The notes under the pieces are model-generated. The model had not been told where the DNA came from. It made no database searches and saw only the letters and a program-made list of their open reading frames with translations. From RHKX01 sp964497825 (GTDB lineage: Bacteria; Actinomycetota; Thermoleophilia; Solirubrobacterales; 70-9): a stretch of DNA of 10,326 bases. A program made the position numbers and the translations under genes. Below are positions 6,908 to 10,326 of this stretch, piece after piece. The DNA lies in the NCBI GenBank assembly GCA_964497825.1, contig CAZCFA010000083.1:1-10326 (forward strand), in the 5' to 3' direction. How positions within the stretch are numbered: the stretch's first letter is position 1; the number at the start of each line of letters is the position of its first letter.

Positions 6908-7377
6908 TGGCTGAGCACGGCTACGCGACGAGCCTCCGCTGGACCGGGGATCGCGGCGCGGGCACCGCCGGCTACCGGGCCTACGGCCGCGAGCACGTCA
7001 TCGCCGCGGCCGGCAAGCCGGACCTCGCCGGATCCGCCGACCCCGCCTTCCGCGGCGACGCCGGCCGCTGGAACCCGGAGGAGCTGCTGGTCGCCGCGCT
7101 CAGCTCCTGCCACATGCTCACCTACCTGCACCTGTGCGCCGATGCCGGCGTCGTCGTCGTCGGCTACGAGGACGAGGCGAGCGGGGTGCTGGTGACGGCC
7201 GCCGACGGCGGCGGCGATTTCCGCGAGGTCGTGCTGCGGCCACGGGTGACGGTCGCCGCCGCGGCCATGGTCGCGGCGGCCGAGGCCCAGCACGAGCGCG
7301 CCCACGCGCTCTGCTTCATCGCCCGCTCGGTCGGCTTCGAGGTCCGTCACGACCCGGCGACCGCGGTCGCGGCGTAG
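6907..7377 (+). CDS. OsmC family protein (thiol-dependent peroxidase-like)
   Basis: A 156-residue OsmC/Ohr-superfamily protein. The two peroxidatic/resolving cysteine motifs are both present: SSCHMLTYLHL with Cys68 and AHALCFIARSV with Cys136. An extra Cys77 follows the first motif. WNPEELLVAALSSCH (55-69) is the characteristic helix of the family. Members act as dimers and reduce organic hydroperoxides by a thiol mechanism; the physiological substrate is not predictable. ATG at 6907 overlaps the upstream stop; a TTG at 6904 would add one residue only. The gene ends before the repeat-rich region and has no obvious terminator hairpin of its own. Confidence 0.92.
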   Translation: MAEHGYATSLRWTGDRGAGTAGYRAYGREHVIAAAGKPDLAGSADPAFRGDAGRWNPEELLVAALSSCHMLTYLHLCADAGVVVVGYEDEASGVLVTAADGGGDFREVVLRPRVTVAAAAMVAAAEAQHERAHALCFIARSVGFEVRHDPATAVAA

Positions 7378-7456
7378 GCAGGCGATCGAGCCCCCGCGAC
7401 GTGTCTCCCCGGGCGAGCGGCCGAGGTGTGCGGTGCGCATTCCCGGACAGGCAACC

Positions 7457-7538
7457 GGAGCATGCGGCGCCCATTCCCGGGCAGGTCGGGCCGTCGCGGA
7501 GCATGCGGCGCCCATTCCCGGGCAGGTCGGGCCGTCGC
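7457..7538. repeat. 41-bp tandem repeat, two perfect copies
   Basis: The unit begins ggagcatgcggcgcccattc. Copy one is 7457-7497 and copy two is 7498-7538, with no differences. A degraded partial copy (tgcggtgcgcattcccgg) precedes them at about 7429-7446, suggesting an older, longer array. Confidence 0.9.
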
Positions 7539-7572
7539 GGGCGCGTCTCCCTGGCGGTGGATCGCGTCGCCT

Positions 7573-7656
7573 GCGGCGCCCATTCCCCTCGAACCGCAGA
7601 TTGCGGCACCGGGAGTGCCGGAATCCGCGGCTCGCCGGCCCGGGCCGGGAGGCTGC
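7573..7656. repeat. 84-bp palindrome-rich repeat, copy 1
   Basis: It matches 7809-7892 over 84 bases with one mismatch at the sixth base. Internal inverted repeats are CCGCA-gat-TGCGG (7594-7606), GGCAC-cggga-GTGCC (7605-7619), ATTCC with GGAAT as outer arms (7582-7586 and 7620-7624), and the 14-bp palindrome ccggcccgggccgg (7635-7648). Confidence 0.9.
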
Positions 7657-7704
7657 GCCGCGGGCGCGGGCGCGTCGCGGGAGCGTCGCGGGGGCGTCCC
7701 CCGC

Positions 7705-7794
7705 GGGCGCGTCTCCCGTCGCGGGCGCGTCTCCCGTCGCGGGCGCGTGTCCCTGGCGGGCGCGTGTCGCGGGCGGGCGCGTGTCGCGGGCGGG
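7705..7794. repeat. GGGCGCGT minisatellite, 17-18 bp units
   Basis: Two perfect 18-bp copies of gggcgcgtctcccgtcgc (7705-7722 and 7723-7740) are followed by a variant (7741-7757). Two perfect 17-bp copies of gggcgcgtgtcgcgggc follow (7758-7774 and 7775-7791). Isolated related units occur at 7539-7555 and 7668-7678. Variation between units looks like ordinary minisatellite drift. Confidence 0.85.
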
Positions 7795-7808
7795 CGATCG
7801 CGGCGCGT

Positions 7809-7892
7809 GCGGGGCCCATTCCCCTCGAACCGCAGATTGCGGCACCGGGAGTGCCGGAATCCGCGGCTCGCCGGCCCGGGCCGGGAGGCTGC
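7809..7892. repeat. 84-bp palindrome-rich repeat, copy 2
   Basis: This is the second copy of the unit at 7573-7656, in the same orientation, with a single C-to-G difference near its left end. All internal inverted repeats are kept. The flanking sequences differ from copy 1 immediately outside the unit, so the boundaries are sharp. Confidence 0.9.
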
Positions 7893-7997
7893 CTCTCTCG
7901 CCCGAGAAGCACGCAGCCCGACCGTCGGGCACCGGCCATCGCCACGATCGGTGCGCGAGGCCCGCGCCCGGCGCCGACGCCGGGTAGGTTGGCAGCG

Positions 7998-8441
7998 ATG
8001 ACGATCCGGCGGATCGACAACGTGCTCATCGTCGTCGAGGACCTCGAGGCCGTCAAGGCGTTCTTCGCCGAGCTCGGCATGGAGCTTGTCGGCGAGACCA
8101 CGGTCGAGGGGGATTGGGTCGACGGCGCCGTCGGGCTCGACGGCGTGCGCTCCGAGATCGCGGTGATGCGGACGCCGGACGGCCACGGCCGGATCGAGCT
8201 GTCGAAGTTCCACGCTCCACCCGCGGTCAGGGTTGCGCCGGAAAGCGCTCCGGCGAACGCCCTGGGCATTCGGCGAATCATGTTCACCGTCGACGACATC
8301 GATGACGTCGTCGCCCGCCTGAGCGGCCACGGCGCCGAGCTCGTCGGTGAGATCGTCCGCTACGAGGACATCTACCGGCTCTGCTACATGCGCGGCCCGG
8401 AAGGCATCATGATCGGCCTGGCCGAGGAGCTCGACCAGTAG
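7998..8441 (+). CDS. VOC (glyoxalase/bleomycin-resistance) fold protein with altered metal site
   Basis: A 147-residue protein with the two beta-alpha-beta-beta-beta modules of the vicinal oxygen chelate superfamily. Module one runs from IDNVLIVVEDLEAVKAFF (6-23) to GHGRIELSKF (62-71). Module two runs from IRRIMFTVDDIDDVVARL (91-108) to PEGIMIGLAEEL (134-145). Of the four usual metal-ligand positions, Glu67 is kept, while the two His positions appear as Asn8 and Arg93 and the last Glu as Gly140. This points to a binding or non-metal function, or a different substrate class. ATG at 7998 starts exactly at the fold, with a weak ribosome site (gggtagg, 7982-7988). The open frame upstream is repeat DNA. 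A strong hairpin follows the stop. Confidence 0.88.
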   Translation: MTIRRIDNVLIVVEDLEAVKAFFAELGMELVGETTVEGDWVDGAVGLDGVRSEIAVMRTPDGHGRIELSKFHAPPAVRVAPESAPANALGIRRIMFTVDDIDDVVARLSGHGAELVGEIVRYEDIYRLCYMRGPEGIMIGLAEELDQ

Positions 8442-8479
8442 GCGATCGTCGAAGTCGCCCGCAAGTGGCGACCGATCGC
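8442..8479 (+). terminator. Long bulged hairpin directly after the VOC gene
   Basis: GCGATCG (8442-8448) pairs with CGATCGC (8473-8479), and GTCGCC (8454-8459) pairs with GGCGAC (8467-8472). This gives 13 exact pairs with one 5-base bulge and a 7-base loop. It begins at the base after the TAG. No T-tract follows, as is common in high-GC actinobacteria. A terminator role is inferred. Confidence 0.55.
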
Positions 8480-8579
8480 GCCCGCGCTACCGCCGGCCCG
8501 GCCGTTTGTGACGGCGACGGGTCGGGAACCGGCAGCTCGAGCCGCCGACGCGCGAGGCGGCGGGGCAGATCAACCAACC

Positions 8580-8588
8580 GGAGGAAGG
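8580..8588 (+). promoter_or_regulatory. Ribosome binding site of the cupin gene
   Basis: GGAGGAAGG ends four bases before the ATG at 8593, with its GGAGG core eight bases before it. It confirms the start inside a longer open region. Confidence 0.7.
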
Positions 8589-8592
8589 GATC

Positions 8593-8994
8593 ATGGAGAT
8601 CACACGAAACGAGCTCGACACCGCCCCCGGCCCGGACGACTGGTTCACGGGCACGGTTCAGATCGACACGGTCGCCGACGCTCCCGAGCCGTCACGACTG
8701 CGCGCCCTCCTGGTCCACTTCAACCCGGGCGCGAGGACGGCCTGGCACACCCATCCGCTCGGACAGACGATCTACGTGACCGAGGGCGTCGGGCGCTGCC
8801 AGCGACGCGGCGGCCCGATCGAGGAGATCCGTCCCGGAGACCGCGTCTTCTTCGAGCCCGGCGAGGACCACTGGCACGGCGCGGCGCCCAACCGGCTCAT
8901 GACCCACATCGCGATGCAGGAAGTCGACGATTCGGGCGATCCCGTGACCTGGGGCGAGCACGTCACCGACGAGGAGTACGGGTCAGCCGGATAG
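8593..8994 (+). CDS. Small single-domain cupin, resembling Mn-dependent cupin hydroxynitrile lyases
   Basis: A 133-residue monocupin. Cupin motif 1 is WHTHPLGQTIYVTEGVG (51-67), giving ligands His52, His54 and Gln58. Motif 2 is PGDRVFFEPGEDHWHG (81-96), giving His93. The three-His plus Gln set, and His105 and Gln109 in THIAMQE, match by spacing the metal and active-site residues recalled for the Granulicella hydroxynitrile lyase GtHNL (His53, His55, Gln59, His94, His106, Gln110), a protein of almost the same length. Many such cupins sit with carboxymuconolactone decarboxylase-like or reductase genes and have other or unknown functions, so the lyase activity is a hypothesis. It is an isolated gene with its own strong ribosome site and a structured 3' region. 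Confidence 0.88.
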   Translation: MEITRNELDTAPGPDDWFTGTVQIDTVADAPEPSRLRALLVHFNPGARTAWHTHPLGQTIYVTEGVGRCQRRGGPIEEIRPGDRVFFEPGEDHWHGAAPNRLMTHIAMQEVDDSGDPVTWGEHVTDEEYGSAG

Positions 8995-9002
8995 CCGGGA
9001 GC

Positions 9003-9052
9003 GGCCCCGCCTCGGTCGGCGAGCAGCGGCGACCGAGCAGACCGAAGGGGCC
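9003..9052 (+). terminator. Nested hairpin after the cupin gene
   Basis: Inner arms CTCGGTCG (9011-9018) and CGACCGAG (9030-9037) are exact inverted repeats around 11 bases. Outer arms GGCCCC (9003-9008) and GGGGCC (9047-9052) enclose them. It starts eight bases after the cupin stop, between convergent genes, so a terminator role is likely, although no T-tract is present. Confidence 0.5.
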
Positions 9053-9122
9053 AGCGCAGTTCGGAGCCCCGGCGGAACCTGGCGAGTAGCGGTCGGAGAC
9101 CGGAGACCGAGAGCCGGCTGCT

Positions 9123-9414
9123 AGGCAACGCCCGCGACCGGCCGGCGATCGTCCGTCGGCGGATCCGGTGCCCCGACGCGGGCTCGTAGCGGCCGTAGAG
9201 GACCTCCGGATCGAGATCCACCTGGCCGGGCCACTCGACCGTGCCGGAATCCGGGTTCACCCGGACCTGCTCGAAGACCTCGCGCCGGTCGCGGATCGGC
9301 TCAGAAACGCCCCCGGCGGCAAACTCGTCGCCGAGGTCGATCTCCTTGATCGCGCCATCGCTGAAGGTCGCTCGAATCCGATGCCCATCGAGGGGCGCGA
9401 CCTCGGAGGCTCAC
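9123..9414 (-). pseudogene. Frameshifted DUF2442 family gene
   Basis: On the minus strand, 9410 down to about 9170 reads EVAPLDGHRIRATFSDGAIK ... VRVNPDSGTVEWPGQVDLDP, followed by EVLYGRYEPASG. This is the DUF2442 pattern, with a strand ending in FSDG, a conserved VDP/VNP-x-x-GTV-x-W segment and the terminal DLDPEVLY. In this frame a TGA stands at 9411-9413 and no ATG, GTG or TTG occurs before Val/Met at 9260, which would remove half the domain. A GTG at 9414 in the neighbouring frame, 25 bases after the GNAT stop, would yield MSLEVAPLDG if one C were removed near 9404-9407. The frame also misses a TAG at 9121-9123 and runs on into the cupin antisense. It is therefore probably a decayed gene, or affected by a sequencing error. 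Confidence 0.65.
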
Positions 9415-9439
9415 TGGAACCTTGGGCGTCGCGGACGGC

Positions 9440-9943
9440 CTACTGCAAGAGCTTCCGAAGGTCCTTCGCCATGAGGCTGAGATGCAGCGCGTCGGTGGGA
9501 GAGGGCTCGAAGCCGAACCGCAGATAGAAGCTCCGCGCCCGCTCGTCGATGGCGTGGGCGATCAGGGCGCGCGCGCCGGCGTGTTCGGCAACGCTCGCGA
9601 AACGCAACATCGCGTCCCGAAGCAGTGAGATCCCGAGGCCCTTGCCCTGGTGGGCCCCGTCGACGGCCAGGCGGGCCAGGATCACCACGGGAACCGGACG
9701 CCCCTCCGGCTGGCCCTTGAGCAGCCGCACCGTTGCCACAGCTGGCTGAACCTCCCCGACGGCGAGCGCGAAATAGCCGACCACCTGCACCCCGTCCTCG
9801 GTCGTGACGAAGACGCGAGCTGAGCCGGTGGCCTCCGCATGGCGCGCGTAGCGGCCCAGCCAGTCGTTCAGCGAGCCCTCGCCACAGTCGAAGCCCTCCA
9901 GCCGATGCTTGCCGCGGAGCGGCCGAGGGGCGGTGTAGGCCAC
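9440..9943 (-). CDS. GNAT-family acetyltransferase toxin, TacT/AtaT type
   Basis: A 167-residue GCN5-related N-acetyltransferase of the type paired with DUF1778 antitoxins. Known members acetylate the amino group of charged tRNAs and block translation. The N-terminal GFDCGEGSLNDWL (17-29) is diagnostic of this toxin group. The acetyl-CoA loop RLAVDGAHQGKGLG is at 91-104. RSFYLRFGFEPSP (137-149) contains Tyr140, matching the catalytic tyrosine reported for TacT. The C-terminus LSLMAKDLRKLL (156-166) is also typical. The GTG start at 9943 lies nine bases after the antitoxin stop, in the antitoxin-first order usual for this pair. All catalytic features are intact, so the toxin should be active. 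Confidence 0.92.
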   Translation of the reverse strand: MAYTAPRPLRGKHRLEGFDCGEGSLNDWLGRYARHAEATGSARVFVTTEDGVQVVGYFALAVGEVQPAVATVRLLKGQPEGRPVPVVILARLAVDGAHQGKGLGISLLRDAMLRFASVAEHAGARALIAHAIDERARSFYLRFGFEPSPTDALHLSLMAKDLRKLLQ

Positions 9944-9952
9944 GCGCGGGGC

Positions 9953-10225
9953 CTAGTCGAAGGCGCTCGGACGTGAGAAGAGCTCGCGGAGCTCGGATCG
10001 GACCCGGGCAGGGCGGTCGAGCAACTCGTTGAGCTGTTCCCATTCGGTCGAGCCCAGCTCGAAGCGGGTGCGATCGGCGAGAACCCGGTTCGCCTGGCTG
10101 ACGGCCGCCTCCCGCACGAAGCTCGTAACGGTGGCATCGACCGACTCCGACGCCGCCCGAACCACCGCATCGTCGGCTTCGGCGACGCGGAAGCTCCAGC
10201 GAAGGCTCTTGCTCTCAGTGCTCAT
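9953..10225 (-). CDS. DUF1778 (TacA/AtaR-like) ribbon-helix-helix antitoxin
   Basis: A 90-residue antitoxin. The N-terminal ribbon-helix-helix part SLRWSFRVAEADDAVVRAAS (7-26), continued by TVTSFVREAAVSQANRVLAD (32-51), should dimerise and bind the operator. The C-terminal tail TEWEQLNELLDRPARVRSEL (59-78), ending FSRPSAFD (83-90), is the part that wraps and neutralises the GNAT toxin in characterised pairs. It lies immediately upstream of the toxin gene and is likely autoregulated through the element at 10236-10259. ATG at 10225 has only a weak ribosome site. A slightly unusual residue is Trp10 in the DNA-binding strand, where Asn or Ile is more common. Confidence 0.92.
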   Translation of the reverse strand: MSTESKSLRWSFRVAEADDAVVRAASESVDATVTSFVREAAVSQANRVLADRTRFELGSTEWEQLNELLDRPARVRSELRELFSRPSAFD

Positions 10226-10235
10226 CTCGAGGCGG

Positions 10236-10259
10236 ATTGTACACCCATTGTGTGGTCAA
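10236..10259 (-). promoter_or_regulatory. Toxin-antitoxin promoter and candidate operator
   Basis: On the minus strand TACAAT (plus 10236-10241) is a good -10 box 10 bases before the antitoxin ATG. TTGACC (plus 10254-10259) resembles a -35 box, but the 12-base spacer is short, so it may not function as one. An imperfect inverted repeat lies across it: ACAC-N5-GTGT (10241-10253) with outer TTG/CAA. Two ATTGT motifs 11 bp apart (10236 and 10247) would face the same side of the helix. This is a natural site for ribbon-helix-helix autorepression. Confidence 0.45.
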
Positions 10260-10261
10260 AG

Positions 10262-10283
10262 CTGGGCTAGGTGACGAGCCCAG
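10262..10283. other. Perfect 7-bp stem-loop upstream of the toxin-antitoxin operon
   Basis: CTGGGCT (10262-10268) and AGCCCAG (10277-10283) are exact inverted repeats around eight bases. It lies just upstream of the proposed promoter. It may be the terminator of a gene beyond the window edge or a boundary element; nothing else is recognisable in the last 40 bases. Confidence 0.4.
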
Positions 10284-10326
10284 AGACGTTCCGAACGGGG
10301 TGAAGTAGGTCCGGGCCTGCCGAGAG

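Larger units (their letters stand above)
7378..7997. repeat. 620-bp composite repeat locus (non-coding)
   Basis: The stretch between the OsmC and VOC genes is built from nested direct repeats. These are a 41-bp unit in perfect tandem with a decayed partial copy upstream, a minisatellite with GGGCGCGT core, and two copies of an 84-bp unit 236 bp apart. A shared core, tgcggcgcccattccc, opens both the 41-bp and 84-bp units. Every frame is open for long stretches on both strands, but the translations are Arg/Pro/Ala/Gly-rich repeats without any family likeness, so coding is unlikely. The promoter of the VOC gene probably lies at the right edge. Confidence 0.85.

Noticed and set aside
7457..7892. 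CRISPR array
   Set aside because: There are too few copies, the repeats abut rather than being separated by uniform unique spacers, and no cas genes are nearby.
7316..8330. Two 327-codon minus-strand frames and several plus-strand frames across the repeat locus
   Set aside because: The sequences are repeat translations rich in Arg, Pro, Ala and Gly in every frame, and they extend antisense into the VOC and OsmC genes; open frames are expected at this GC content.
9241..9253. 13-base match (gtgccggaatccg) to the 84-bp repeat
   Set aside because: It lies inside the DUF2442 coding remnant and matches its conserved protein sequence, with no wider similarity to the repeat; probably coincidence.
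9168..9527. 119-codon plus-strand frame between cupin and GNAT genes
   Set aside because: The opposite strand shows clear DUF2442 and GNAT sequence over the same bases; the plus frame is a shadow.
10261..10326. tRNA fragment or attachment site at the right edge
   Set aside because: The stem-loop at 10262-10283 and the following bases do not fit tRNA arm lengths or the conserved T-loop sequence.

Overview
The window is very GC-rich (roughly 70% or more), with third codon positions almost always G or C. It encodes actinobacterial-type proteins: a DUF3089 lipase-like hydrolase, a CYP125/124-like P450, a PduO-type cobalamin adenosyltransferase, and a TacA/TacT-type toxin-antitoxin pair. This suggests a high-GC member of the Actinomycetota, possibly a Thermoleophilia/Solirubrobacterales soil bacterium. 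The lineage is an impression from protein flavour and was not tested. No rRNA, tRNA, CRISPR array, transposase or phage gene was seen.

Layout, left to right. (1) 3-854 (+) is the 3' part of a DUF3089 alpha/beta-hydrolase; it converges on a cytochrome P450 at 870-2150 (-) across a 15-bp gap whose hairpin includes both stop codons. (2) The P450 diverges from a sulfide:quinone oxidoreductase at 2363-3550 (+) over a 212-bp region holding an unusually AT-rich patch. (3) The oxidoreductase converges on a two-gene minus-strand operon: an FNR-type flavoprotein reductase (4137-4937) and a cob(I)alamin adenosyltransferase (3571-4140), joined by a GTGA overlap. (4) A 395-bp divergent gap leads to a plus-strand run: a squalene/phytoene synthase-family enzyme (about 5333-6427), an SRPBCC protein (6485-6907) and an OsmC-family protein (6907-7377), the last two joined by a TGATG overlap. 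(5) 7378-7997 is non-coding and built of nested repeats: 41-bp tandem copies, a GGGCGCGT-core minisatellite, and two palindrome-rich copies of an 84-bp unit. (6) A VOC-fold protein (7998-8441) and a small metal-binding cupin (8593-8994) follow, each with a strong hairpin just downstream. (7) The minus strand ends with a DUF1778 antitoxin and GNAT toxin pair (9440-10225) and, downstream of it, a frameshifted DUF2442 gene (9123-9414).

How genes may work together. The reductase and adenosyltransferase look like a unit for reducing and adenosylating corrinoid. The quinone oxidoreductase would remove sulfide into the respiratory quinone pool. The OsmC, VOC and cupin proteins are small stress- or metabolite-handling enzymes with unknown substrates. 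The right end (repeats, toxin-antitoxin pair, decayed gene) looks like accessory DNA. The items most worth a second look are the composite repeat locus, the reductase-adenosyltransferase coupling, the decayed DUF2442 gene beside the toxin-antitoxin pair, the cupin with residues matching bacterial cupin hydroxynitrile lyases, and the VOC protein that has lost most metal ligands.
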